From an uncultured Leptotrichia sp. (GTDB lineage Bacteria > Fusobacteriota > Fusobacteriia > Fusobacteriales > Leptotrichiaceae), in NCBI GenBank assembly GCA_937925095.1, contig CALEXX010000057.1, forward strand, positions 1-53,380: DNA of 53,380 nucleotides, given 5' to 3'. Both the position numbers and the translations under genes were made by a program. Numbering within the stretch: the stretch's first letter is position 1; each line of letters opens with the position of its first letter. Shown one piece after another: positions 17,096 through 25,546 of this stretch. The notes under the pieces are model-generated. The model did not search any database and was not told the origin of the DNA. It worked only from the letters and a program-made list of their open reading frames with translations.

Positions 17096-18631
17096 TTATT
17101 TATCAAGATCGTAAATTTCAGAGAACTTACCTTCCAAGTAGTCTATATAATATTGTGAATCAAAGTCTTTTCCTGTCATATCTTTTATTATTTCCTTAGG
17201 AGTTTTCATTTTACCGTATTTATGAATACTTTCCTTCAGTATTTCATTTATCTGGCTGAAATCACCTTTTTTCATTTCTTCTTTTATATTGACTTTTTTA
17301 TTTATAGCATCATATATCTGAGCCGCATAGGCAGTTCCCAATGCATATGAAGGGAAATAACCAAACAGTCCCTCTGCCCAGTGTACATCCTGCAGTATTC
17401 CTTCTGTATAATTTGCAGGTCTTATTCCAAGATATTCCTCATATTTGTCTGCCCATTTTGCAGCAAGTGCATCTACGTCTATTTCTTCATCGAGGTTGCT
17501 GAAAATTTCCTTTTCAAGTTCATATCTTATCAATATGTGTATAGGATAAGTAAGTTCATCGGATTCTGTTCTTATAAACTGTCTTTCAACTGCATTTGCC
17601 AGTTTGTAAAGTTCCTCCTTACCTATACCATTTTCTGAAAGATTAAACAGTTCATCCATTTTTGGATAAATAAATCTAATAAACTCCCTACTTCTTCCAA
17701 ACATATTTTCAAAAATTCTTGACTGGGATTCGTGTATTCCCATTGAAACTCCACCACCGAGTACAGTATCAGTTATTTCATCACTTATATGCTGTTCATA
17801 AAGGGCATGTCCTCCTTCATGAATTGTTGAATATATTGAACTTAAAATATTATCCTCATAATAGTGGGTAGTAATTCTTACATCCTTATTATTAAATTCA
17901 GTTGTGAAAGGATGTTCACTTTCCTTAAGCACTCCCTTATCAAAACTGAATTTTATAATATCCAGTACATATTTTGAAAATTCCTCCTGTTTCTGAACAT
18001 CAAAATTCATTTTTTTGAATTTCGCAATTAATTCCAATTCTTCTGAACTTCTTTCCTTTTCAGTAACTTTTTTTATAAAAGGTGATAATTCATTTTTTAT
18101 TTTATCGAAAAACTGATTTAGTTCTTCCACCGCTACTTCAGGTTCATAGTCATCAAGCAATGTATTGTAAGGATTTCCTGTATACCCTCTATATTTTATA
18201 AATTTTTTAGTAAACTCTATCATCTGTTTCAGATAATCCTTGAATATGTTGTAATCATTTGTTTTCTTTGCTTCTTCCCATTTTCTTACAGATAATACCC
18301 TCAGTTCCGAATATTTCTGAAACTCATCTTTAGGAATTTTTTCCATTTTTTCAAATGATTCCTTTTTCACTTCTTCTATAATTTTTCTATCTATCTCTGA
18401 CAATTCTTCAGTATTTATTCCATATACCATTTTCTTAAATTCATCATTTATAATCATTGAATAGCTTTCCCCTATCAAATAACCCAATGTCTTTGATATT
18501 TTTTCAGCCGCAAGGAAAGGTGCTTCTGTTTCAAGATCCCAGCTCAATAGTGTTATCGCATGGTCTAATGCTCCCCTGTTTTCAAGAATCTCCCTTATTT
18601 TTTTCATATCTTCATTTGTCTTATTTTGCAT
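17096..18631 (-). CDS. M32 family metallocarboxypeptidase
   Basis: A 511-residue cytoplasmic carboxypeptidase of family M32 (thermostable carboxypeptidase 1/Taq type), which removes C-terminal residues from peptides. The zinc site STIHEGGHALYEQ is near residues 268-280, with the third ligand in the downstream Glu region (MGIHESQSRIFENMFGRS near 301-318). The family words ILLSWDLETEAP (N-terminal) and YFPSYALGTAYAAQIY near 440 are clear. The ATG at 18631 is preferred over a GTG three codons upstream, because GGGAAG sits ten bases before it. It is divergent from udk across a 260-base AT-rich gap. Together with the M18 enzyme it suggests a peptide-fermenting lifestyle. Confidence 0.92.
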   Translation of the reverse strand: MQNKTNEDMKKIREILENRGALDHAITLLSWDLETEAPFLAAEKISKTLGYLIGESYSMIINDEFKKMVYGINTEELSEIDRKIIEEVKKESFEKMEKIPKDEFQKYSELRVLSVRKWEEAKKTNDYNIFKDYLKQMIEFTKKFIKYRGYTGNPYNTLLDDYEPEVAVEELNQFFDKIKNELSPFIKKVTEKERSSEELELIAKFKKMNFDVQKQEEFSKYVLDIIKFSFDKGVLKESEHPFTTEFNNKDVRITTHYYEDNILSSIYSTIHEGGHALYEQHISDEITDTVLGGGVSMGIHESQSRIFENMFGRSREFIRFIYPKMDELFNLSENGIGKEELYKLANAVERQFIRTESDELTYPIHILIRYELEKEIFSNLDEEIDVDALAAKWADKYEEYLGIRPANYTEGILQDVHWAEGLFGYFPSYALGTAYAAQIYDAINKKVNIKEEMKKGDFSQINEILKESIHKYGKMKTPKEIIKDMTGKDFDSQYYIDYLEGKFSEIYDLDK

Positions 18632-18899
18632 AAACTTCACTTCCCTTTCAATTATTTTTCATAGTTAATACTATAATTATACTCTTTTTTTTGTTTTTTG
18701 CCATTAATTTTTTTATTTTTATTATCTTTTCTTACTATTTTTTTACAAATTTGATAGTTATTTAGCCTGTATTATCTTCTATGTTAGTAATATTAATACT
18801 TCAGAGAGGAACTTTTCTTATTTTTAATGTTTTTCAAAAACCTCTTGAAAATTTACTCCGTCTATTATATACTTAATTATATCAATAGGAGGTATTCAA

Positions 18900-19544
18900 A
18901 TGGATTATCAGACGATAATTGTAGGAATTGCGGGAGGAACAGGTTCAGGAAAGACAAGCGTTACAAAAGCTATAATAGAAGATTTAAAAAAATCGAACAT
19001 TCATTCCATTCTGCTGGAACAAGATTTTTATTACAGAAGAAATGATCATTTAACTTATGAAGAGAGAACTTTATTAAATTATGACCATCCGGACTCAATA
19101 GATTTTGATTTACTGGAAGAACACATACTTTCCCTGAAGGCAGGACATTCTATTGAAAAACCGATATATGATTTCCAGACTCATAACAGAATTGATGAAA
19201 CGGTGCATATTGAACCGGCTAATTTGATAATAGTTGAAGGAATTTTAATTCTTGCTATACCAAAAATAAGAGACCTTTTTGATGCAAAAATCTTTATTGA
19301 CACTGATGATGATGAAAGACTCTTACGTAGAATGGAACGTGACATGAAGGAGCGTGCAAGAAGCTTTGAAAGTGTAAAGAATCAGTATATTAACACTGTA
19401 AAACCTATGCACCTAGAATTTGTGGAACCTTCTAAAAGATATGCCGATGTAATTATTCCTAGAGGAAAAGACAACAAAGTTGGAATAAAAATGGTTGCAA
19501 GCAGATTGAGATATCTGTTTAACAGCTTGACAAAACAGAAATAA
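18900..19544 (+). CDS. udk: uridine kinase
   Basis: A 214-residue cytoplasmic kinase that phosphorylates uridine and cytidine to UMP and CMP in pyrimidine salvage. The P-loop GIAGGTGSGKTSVTKAI is at residues 8-24. LLEQDFYYR near 38-46, NYDHPDSIDFDLL near 60-72, the lid region with RRMERDMKERARSF near 140 and the late TVKPMHLEFVEPSKRYADVIIP near 163-184 all match Udk. AGGAGG lies eight bases before ATG. It is the first gene of a short plus-strand unit with the flavoprotein gene 28 bases downstream. Confidence 0.94.
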   Translation: MDYQTIIVGIAGGTGSGKTSVTKAIIEDLKKSNIHSILLEQDFYYRRNDHLTYEERTLLNYDHPDSIDFDLLEEHILSLKAGHSIEKPIYDFQTHNRIDETVHIEPANLIIVEGILILAIPKIRDLFDAKIFIDTDDDERLLRRMERDMKERARSFESVKNQYINTVKPMHLEFVEPSKRYADVIIPRGKDNKVGIKMVASRLRYLFNSLTKQK

Positions 19545-19572
19545 ATTAATTTAACAGAAAGCAGGTAAGTAA

Positions 19573-20910
19573 ATGAAAATAGCAGTAATAGGCGGTGGAG
19601 CTGCTGGAATGATGTTCTCCACTCAATATAAAAAAGCAAATCCTAATGATGAGGTTTTTGTATTTGAAAAATCTCAATATGTGGCGTGGGCAGGCTGTCC
19701 TACACCATACTATATAGCAGATGAACTGTCATTTAATGATGTTGTGCTGGGAACTCCTGAAGATTTTATAAAGAGAGGAGTTAATGTTAAAACATTACAC
19801 AAAGTTACAGATATAGATTTTAAAAATAAAACTTTAAATATAGAAGGCAATGACATAAACGGAATATTTGAATATGATAAACTTGTCATTGCTGTCGGAG
19901 CAAAGTCTTTTGTTCCAAATATTAACGGATATTCTGAAAATCTTGAAAATGTATTTACTCTTTCACATGCAGAACATGCAGTAAAAATAAAAGAATATAT
20001 TAACGACAATAAGGATAAAATTAAAAAAGCTGTCGTTGTAGGAGCAGGATTTATTGGGCTTGAAACTGCCGAAGCATTTAACAGAAAAGGTATGGAAGTT
20101 ACAATTGTTGAAAAATCTGACAAAATATTCCCTACTGTTTCTGAAAACTTAAAATCTGAAATTTATGAAAGTATTGAAAAACATGGAATTGCCTTAAAAC
20201 TTAATTCCGGAGTAAATGAAATTGTTTCTGAAAATAATATTGCAAAAGCTGTACAGCTTGACAATGGAGAAAAGCTGGATTTTGATATTGCACTATTCAG
20301 TATTGGAATTACTCCTAATATAGATTTTATTTCTTCTGAATTAAAAACAGAAAATGGAAAAATAGTTGTTAATGATAAATTTGAAACAAATCTTCCTGAT
20401 GTTTATGCTGTGGGAGACTGTATTTTCAACAAATTCTATCATACAGACAGAAATCTTTATGCACCTTTTGGAGATGTGGCAAATAAGCATGGAATGCTGC
20501 TTGCAAAGTATCTTTCAGGACAGAATATAAGCTGGAAGGGGCTGCTCAGATCCTTTGCAACTTCTTTCTATGATATTAAGCTTGCACAGACAGGACTTTC
20601 ACTTGAAGAAGCACAATCATTAGGATATAATGCTGAAAAGATTGAAATGAGGGCAATGTATAAAAACTCAGGATTTAAGGATTCTTTCCCTATAAAAACT
20701 GAAATTATTTATGATAAGGATAAAAAAGTTCTTCTTGGAGGAGCAATGGTTGGTAAAGAAGCAGTTGCCCAGTTTATAGACCAGATAGCAATTGTCATTA
20801 CTCTTGAAACACCAATTGAAAAATTCATTGAAATAGACTTTGCTTACTCTCCAACAAATGCAAGCGTTTGGAATCCGTTGCTTGTAACTTATAGAAAAGT
20901 AATCAAATAA
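19573..20910 (+). CDS. NADH oxidase / CoA-disulfide reductase family flavoprotein
   Basis: A 445-residue FAD and NAD(P)H-dependent enzyme of the single-cysteine pyridine-nucleotide disulfide reductase group (Nox/CoADR). It has the FAD site VIGGGAAGMMFSTQ (residues 4-17), the redox segment AWAGCPTPYYIAD with the single active Cys near 42, the NAD site VVGAGFIGLETAEAF near 157-171 and the second FAD motif VYAVGDCI near 277. The usual SxxxCGxPYY word is altered to AGCPTPYY. The family either reduces O2 to water or reduces CoA disulfide or persulfides. For an aerotolerant fermenter, oxygen removal or thiol balance is likely. It follows udk closely but has no obvious functional tie to it. Confidence 0.88.
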   Translation: MKIAVIGGGAAGMMFSTQYKKANPNDEVFVFEKSQYVAWAGCPTPYYIADELSFNDVVLGTPEDFIKRGVNVKTLHKVTDIDFKNKTLNIEGNDINGIFEYDKLVIAVGAKSFVPNINGYSENLENVFTLSHAEHAVKIKEYINDNKDKIKKAVVVGAGFIGLETAEAFNRKGMEVTIVEKSDKIFPTVSENLKSEIYESIEKHGIALKLNSGVNEIVSENNIAKAVQLDNGEKLDFDIALFSIGITPNIDFISSELKTENGKIVVNDKFETNLPDVYAVGDCIFNKFYHTDRNLYAPFGDVANKHGMLLAKYLSGQNISWKGLLRSFATSFYDIKLAQTGLSLEEAQSLGYNAEKIEMRAMYKNSGFKDSFPIKTEIIYDKDKKVLLGGAMVGKEAVAQFIDQIAIVITLETPIEKFIEIDFAYSPTNASVWNPLLVTYRKVIK

Positions 20911-20934
20911 TAACTAAAATAAACAATTTTCAAT

Positions 20935-20997
20935 AAAAAATACGTACCCGTAAACTTTTTAATTTTATTCTTAAGTTTTACTGTACGTATTTTTTTC
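20935..20997. terminator. bidirectional terminator between convergent genes
   Basis: AAAAAATACGTAC (20935-20947) pairs with GTACGTATTTTTTT (20983-20996). An inner GTAAACTT/AAGTTTTAC pairing extends the stem. The A-run on one side and T-run on the other suit termination from both strands, ending the udk/flavoprotein unit and the minus-strand reductase gene. Confidence 0.75.
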
Positions 20998-21012
20998 CTG
21001 TTCTATTTCAAA

Positions 21013-21552
21013 TTAAAGATTTAATACATAATCTGAATATTTTTTTGCACTTTCATTTATTTTTTCATTACCAATTTCAGGAACAGCATCATAAAAAATA
21101 AAACTTGGAAGTTCAATTCCACCTATGTATTTTATTGTTGCCTTAAAAGGAATCAGCACTTCATTTATTGAAAATCCGATACTTCCATTTTTTGAATAAC
21201 CTTCTTCCGGTCCTCCTACAGTAACTGCGATTCCTATTTTTTTACCCTTCATTTTATAATTAGCCGTTTCATCATCTCCATAGGCCCATCCATATACAAG
21301 AACATCATCAAGCCATTTTTTCAATATTGGAGGACTGCTGTACCAGTATAATGGAAATTGAAAAATAACATTATCAACATTTTCCAGAAGTTCATGTTCT
21401 TTGTCAACATTAAAAATACAATTAGGATATTCCTTATGAAGATCATGGATAAGAATTTTATCACTGCATTTTTGGAGTTCTTTTATCCATTTTTTATTCA
21501 CTGCTGAATTCTCCATATCCGGATGAGCCAACACAACCATAGTTTTTTTCAT
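21013..21552 (-). CDS. NAD(P)H-dependent oxidoreductase (flavodoxin fold, quinone reductase-like)
   Basis: A 179-residue cytoplasmic FMN enzyme of the NQO/KefF-like flavodoxin-fold group. VVLAHPDMENSAVNKKW (residues 6-22) is the N-terminal phosphate-binding region. FQFPLYWYSSPPILKKWLDDV near 64-84 is the family core, and the GWAYG word follows near residue 88. The segment AVTVGGPEEGYSKNG near 110-124 forms the other flavin loop. It would reduce quinones or other electrophiles with NAD(P)H. GACAGGAGAGGATAAAA precedes ATG. It lies 23 bases downstream of the small membrane protein gene and is probably the last gene of the obg transcript. Confidence 0.88.
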   Translation of the reverse strand: MKKTMVVLAHPDMENSAVNKKWIKELQKCSDKILIHDLHKEYPNCIFNVDKEHELLENVDNVIFQFPLYWYSSPPILKKWLDDVLVYGWAYGDDETANYKMKGKKIGIAVTVGGPEEGYSKNGSIGFSINEVLIPFKATIKYIGGIELPSFIFYDAVPEIGNEKINESAKKYSDYVLNL

Positions 21553-21574
21553 TTTTATCCTCTCCTGTCATATT

Positions 21575-21952
21575 TTATTTTACTGCTCTTCTATAAATCA
21601 GGAAGTACGAAATACATCCAAAAATAATCGCAAAAACTGCATATTGCTGCCAGAATTCCTTGCAAAATCCTTTTTTATTATCTACAAAGAATCTTGTCCA
21701 TGCACATGCAAAGCTTGTTATAAAAGTATTTCCAATAACAGAACCTATATGTACGGGAACTCCTATGAATGAAAGCATAAAAGGAAACAGTGTCACTGCA
21801 AAAGTTGCTCCCGCAAGGACAACAAGCATTGATTTCCAGTTGAAAAACGGTTTTTCTTCTTCTTTTTTTTCTTCCTGTGCCTTTTTCTTTTCTTCCTTTT
21901 CCAGCAATTTCTTTTCCTTATTCTTATTCTGGTGATTTATTTTTCTTACCAT
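21575..21952 (-). CDS. small membrane protein with charged N-terminal coiled region
   Basis: A 125-residue protein that I do not recognise. Residues about 5-38 are a Lys/Glu-rich helical or coiled-coil stretch. Three hydrophobic segments follow (about 43-63, 70-90 and 103-120), the middle one reading VGSVIGNTFITSFACAW-like. The ATG at 21952 is chosen because AGGAGG inside the end of the upstream EIIA gene lies eight bases before it, and the EIIA stop is one base away (TAGTATG). This implies coupling to the PTS-type regulator. A transport or regulatory partner of EIIA is possible but unproven. Confidence 0.7.
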   Translation of the reverse strand: MVRKINHQNKNKEKKLLEKEEKKKAQEEKKEEEKPFFNWKSMLVVLAGATFAVTLFPFMLSFIGVPVHIGSVIGNTFITSFACAWTRFFVDNKKGFCKEFWQQYAVFAIIFGCISYFLIYRRAVK

Positions 21953-21953
21953 A

Positions 21954-22421
21954 CTATTCCTCCTCAAAATTTTCCAGTATTTCAAGTACTTCTGACTTTG
22001 TCTGTGCCTGCGACAGTTTTTCCAGAACTTCTTCCGAATAAGAAAGTTCTGAAATCATCGCAAGGAGATCCAGATGTTCTTCTTTTGTCCCTTTTGGTGC
22101 CGCTATCATAAATATATATTTTGAAGGCTGTCCGTCCATGCTTTCAAAGTTTACCCCTTCTTTTGAAATTCCCAATGCCAATGCAATTTTATGAACACTT
22201 GGAGATTTTGCATGAGGAACCGCTATACCGTCCTGCATCCCCGTTGCAGTAAGTTTTTCCCTTTCCTTCAACCCTTCAATAAATTCATCCAGCTCGTCAG
22301 CATCTATTACATTGCCAGCTACAAAAAGAGGTGCCATTTCTTCAAAAACTTCTTCCTTTTCCCTAGACTTCAAATCAATTATTATTCTGTCTTCAGACAT
22401 ATATTCCAATAATCTTTTCAT
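21954..22421 (-). CDS. PTS EIIA component, fructose/nitrogen-regulatory (PtsN-like) type
   Basis: A 155-residue cytoplasmic EIIA domain of the mannitol-fructose family. The phosphorylatable His70 is in the classic context GIAVPHAKSPSV, following the usual REKLTATGMQDG. The absence of fused IIB/IIC domains and the position behind obg and miaA, away from any sugar permease, point to a regulatory PtsN-like role rather than sugar uptake, though a split sugar EIIA cannot be excluded. AGGAGATGAAAG precedes ATG. It is 25 bases downstream of miaA and one base ahead of the small membrane protein gene. Confidence 0.82.
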   Translation of the reverse strand: MKRLLEYMSEDRIIIDLKSREKEEVFEEMAPLFVAGNVIDADELDEFIEGLKEREKLTATGMQDGIAVPHAKSPSVHKIALALGISKEGVNFESMDGQPSKYIFMIAAPKGTKEEHLDLLAMISELSYSEEVLEKLSQAQTKSEVLEILENFEEE

Positions 22422-22446
22422 CTTTCATCTCCTATTTCTATATTTT

Positions 22447-23361
22447 CTAAAATTTATTCCATCTCTCAATTATATCTTTTATAACTTCATTTTCACTTTG
22501 TTCAGACAAATTATAAATGATATAGTCCTTTTCCTTTCTGAACCATGTCATCTGCCTTTTAGCGTATCTCCTGCTTTCCCTTTTTATTTCCTCTATTGTT
22601 TCATCTAAAGAATTTTCTCCGTCAAAATATTTAAAAAATTCCTTATATCCTATGGAAGCTATTTTATAACGTAAATTTTTATATCTTTCATATATTTTTC
22701 TTGCTTCAGATTCCAGTCCCTGAGAAATCATGATGTCCACTCTTCTGTTTATCCTGTCATAAATTTCTTCCCTGTTTCTTGTGAGGAACACCTTCATAAA
22801 CCTGTAATTATTATTCTTCACATTTTCAGTTTTCAGCTCACTGAATTTCCCGCCTGTAAGAATACACACTTCAATTGCCCTCACAAGCCTTAATTTATTA
22901 CAGATATCTATCTCTCCGTATGCCTTTTCATCAAGTTTTTCCAGCATTTCCCTAAGTTCTTCTAACGATTTTCCTTCAAGTTCATTTCTTAGCTTTTCAT
23001 CCTTTGAAGGAAGATTTGAAAAACCGTCAGTTATGACTTTTATATAAAGTCCTGTACCTCCCACAAGAAGAATATTTTCCTGATTTTTTTCCTTATCTTT
23101 AAGAATACTGTTTACCTGTATTTCAAAATCTCCCACAGAATAGTCTTCTCCAGGATCTGCAATATCAAGCTGATAATGCTTTATTCCCTGCATTTCCTCA
23201 TTTGTTATTTTTGCAGTACCTATATCCATATATCTATAAATTTGCGAAGAATCTGCTGAAATAATCTCACTGTCAAGTAATTTTGCCAGCTTTATCGACA
23301 TATCCGTTTTTCCGACACCGGTAGGCCCACTTATTACAAGGCCTTTTAAATTAGATGACAT
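22447..23361 (-). CDS. miaA: tRNA dimethylallyltransferase
   Basis: A 304-residue enzyme that adds the dimethylallyl group to adenosine 37 of tRNAs reading UNN codons. The P-loop ISGPTGVGKTDMSIKLA (residues about 10-26), ISADSSQIYRYMDIGTAK near 34-51, the HYQLDIADPGEDYSVGDF region near 60-77 and LLVGGTGLYIK near 97-107 are all MiaA hallmarks. The C-terminus has RRYAKRQMTWFRKE near 275. ATG at 23361 is inside the last codons of obg. A TTG two codons earlier has better spacing to AGGA and might be the true start. Overlap with obg indicates coupled expression. Confidence 0.94.
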   Translation of the reverse strand: MSSNLKGLVISGPTGVGKTDMSIKLAKLLDSEIISADSSQIYRYMDIGTAKITNEEMQGIKHYQLDIADPGEDYSVGDFEIQVNSILKDKEKNQENILLVGGTGLYIKVITDGFSNLPSKDEKLRNELEGKSLEELREMLEKLDEKAYGEIDICNKLRLVRAIEVCILTGGKFSELKTENVKNNNYRFMKVFLTRNREEIYDRINRRVDIMISQGLESEARKIYERYKNLRYKIASIGYKEFFKYFDGENSLDETIEEIKRESRRYAKRQMTWFRKEKDYIIYNLSEQSENEVIKDIIERWNKF

Positions 23362-24634
23362 ATTCAAATTCGTATCCTGCTATTATTATTAAGTCTCCCT
23401 CTTCCACTCCGGCATTTTCCAGTTCCACTTCCATTCCCAAATTTCTCATCATCTGCAGGAAGTTTATAATACCGTCATCTCCAGTAAAGACATATTTTTT
23501 AAGGACATCATCGACTATTCTTCCATCCACTTCAAATACATGTTCTTCCAGTTTCTTTATAATCCAAGGTTCTTTTTTACTGTTTTCCCTTAGCAGTTCT
23601 TCAACTGAATATTCTTCTTCCAGTTCTTCACGAGGAATTTCCTGGATAAGTTCCCATGCCTTTTTCAGAACAGGTTTTATTCCTTCATTTGCAATTACTG
23701 AAATAGGATATACATATTCTATTCCCTGTTCCTTTATAAACTTTTCAAATTTATCATATTTTTCTTCATCATAAAGCATATCTATCTTATTTGCAACCAC
23801 TATCTGTTTTTTATTTGACAGTTTTTCACTGTAATTTCTGAGCTCCTTGTTAATCTTCAGAAAATCTTCTTCAGGCTCCCTTCCGTCTATTCCAGATATA
23901 TCAACAATGTGAATTATCAGTTTACATCTTTCTATATGCTTTAAAAATCTATCTCCCAGACCTACACCTTCGTGTGCTCCTTCTATCAGTCCTGGAACAT
24001 CTGCTATTACAAAGCTTTCTTCATCTCCCATTCTGACTACACCAAGTTTAGGCTTAAGAGTTGTAAAGTGATAGCTTGCAACCTTTGAATTTGCCGCCGA
24101 CACTTTATTAATAAAACTGGATTTTCCAACACTTGGATAACCTACAAGTGCCACATCTGCAAGCAGTTTCAGTTCCAGTTTTATTTTCAGTTCTGCACCT
24201 TCCCTACCACTTTCGGCAATTCTTGGTGCTTTTCTTACAGAAGACTTAAAGTGTATATTTCCTCTTCCTCCGTCTCCACCTTTTAAAAATACAACTCTTT
24301 CATTTGGATTATCCAAATCAAGTAAAAGTTTTTTTGTCTCAAAATCTCTTATCATGGTACCTACAGGAACTCTTATTATCAAATCTTCTCCTGATTTACC
24401 TTTACAACGTGCAGCACTTCCCTTTTCTCCGTTTCCTGCCTGAAACTTTTTGCTGCTCTTAAAATCTACAAGTGTATTTATATTCGGATCTGCAATAAAA
24501 ACTACATCTCCACCTTTTCCACCGTCTCCTCCGTCAGGTCCGCCAAACTGGACAAATTTTTCCCTTCTGAAGGTTGCCGCTCCATCACCGCCGTTTCCTG
24601 AAATGACAGTAATTACGCTTTCATCTATAAACAT
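23351..24634 (-). CDS. obgE: Obg family GTPase
   Basis: A 427-residue essential GTPase involved in late 50S ribosome assembly and stress control. The glycine-rich Obg fold occupies residues 1-158 (NGGDGAATFRREKFVQFGGP then DGGDGGKGGDVVF). The G domain has G1 GYPSVGKSSFIN near 166, G2 around HFTTLKPKLG, G3 DVPGLIEGAHEG near 212, G4 NKID near 280 and G5 SVIANEG near 310. Residues about 345-427 are the OCT domain. The ribosome binding site AAGGAGAAAA precedes ATG. It heads the obg-miaA-EIIA-membrane protein group. Confidence 0.96.
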   Translation of the reverse strand: MFIDESVITVISGNGGDGAATFRREKFVQFGGPDGGDGGKGGDVVFIADPNINTLVDFKSSKKFQAGNGEKGSAARCKGKSGEDLIIRVPVGTMIRDFETKKLLLDLDNPNERVVFLKGGDGGRGNIHFKSSVRKAPRIAESGREGAELKIKLELKLLADVALVGYPSVGKSSFINKVSAANSKVASYHFTTLKPKLGVVRMGDEESFVIADVPGLIEGAHEGVGLGDRFLKHIERCKLIIHIVDISGIDGREPEEDFLKINKELRNYSEKLSNKKQIVVANKIDMLYDEEKYDKFEKFIKEQGIEYVYPISVIANEGIKPVLKKAWELIQEIPREELEEEYSVEELLRENSKKEPWIIKKLEEHVFEVDGRIVDDVLKKYVFTGDDGIINFLQMMRNLGMEVELENAGVEEGDLIIIAGYEFEYVI

Positions 24635-24758
24635 TTTTTCTCCTTACAATAAATCATTTTAATATTATTTTATCACGTTTGACTGAATAATAAAAGACAT
24701 TTTTAAATACCTTCTTTCTATGGCTTTTAGCACCTTTGTTTTACAACTTTTAATATCT

Positions 24759-25280
24759 TTATTTTTTATTGCTTTTCATTTTTCTAAATTCCCATGGGGC
24801 AATATATCCTTTTTTTGCAAAAAGACCAAGTTTATTTTTCCGGGCATTTTCCTGAAGCTGTTTAAGTTTTGTATTTTTTTTATCATATTTTTCATACCAC
24901 CATGCATTTCCGGTAGCAACCATTTTTTCATTTATATTTTCATTATTATAATAAACTGTTCCTAATAGCCTTCCATATCTGTCATTTTTATTTCCTTCTA
25001 TTCTGACTGTTTTTCCACGTATAAGCTTTATAAGAAATTCTTTACTTGCATATCCGTAGTCCTGATTCAGCTCAGGTGCATCAATTCCATATAATCTGAC
25101 TTTTATAAGATTTCCCGTTTCTTTATTATTTTCAATCTTTTTTACTGCAATTGTATCTCCGTCACTTACATAAAGGACTTTATACATATTGGCAGAAAAT
25201 ATGTTCATACCGAACATCATTATTATCAGAAAAATTATTTTCAATATTGGAATATTTAATATTTTAGTATATTTTTTCAA
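24759..25280 (-). CDS. secreted thermonuclease-family (SNase-like) nuclease
   Basis: A 173-residue protein with an N-terminal hydrophobic signal segment (ILKIIFLIIMMFGMNIFSA, residues 12-30) and a staphylococcal-nuclease OB fold. Catalytic features are VRLYGIDAPE (Arg near 63 and Asp near 67), YGYASKEFLIKLI with Glu near 81, and NDRYGRLLGTV (Arg near 105). It would cleave RNA and DNA in the periplasm or outside the cell, for nutrient scavenging or degrading host nets. The start is TTG at 25280, with GGAGGTGAAACA before it. It is transcribed just after the repeat element region and is unlinked to the ABC operon. Confidence 0.87.
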   Translation of the reverse strand: MKKYTKILNIPILKIIFLIIMMFGMNIFSANMYKVLYVSDGDTIAVKKIENNKETGNLIKVRLYGIDAPELNQDYGYASKEFLIKLIRGKTVRIEGNKNDRYGRLLGTVYYNNENINEKMVATGNAWWYEKYDKKNTKLKQLQENARKNKLGLFAKKGYIAPWEFRKMKSNKK

Positions 25281-25428
25281 TGTTTCACCTCCATTTTATA
25301 TTTTTTAAACTTCTTTCTTTTCTGTCTTTCTGAATTTCATCCTCAGCTCCTTCCTTTACTTTTTCAAGCTTTAGGATTATATTCTACCACTTTTACAAAA
25401 TTTTTCAAATATAAATCCAATTAAAATA

Positions 25429-25515
25429 CAAAAACTATATTTCTTCATTTATTAGAATTCTACTCATTGTAAAATTCTAAATAATTCAAAAATATAGTTT
25501 TCACATTAATTTTAT
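25429..25515 (-). repeat. short copy of the dispersed palindromic repeat at the 3' end of the corrinoid/ABC operon
   Basis: Read on the minus strand this matches the element at 48501: AAAATTAATGT, then the 12-base word AAAACTATATTT, then TTGAATTATTTAGAATTTTAC, then the opposite arm ending AAATATAGTTTT. The inner part of the full element is missing. The arms give a perfect 12-bp outer stem and a further imperfect 18-bp stem with a very short loop. It begins 31 bases after the last gene of the operon and could act as a transcript-end hairpin, although it has few G-C pairs. Confidence 0.65.
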
Positions 25516-25546
25516 AATTTCCTTTTAAAATATTCTCTTTTAAATT

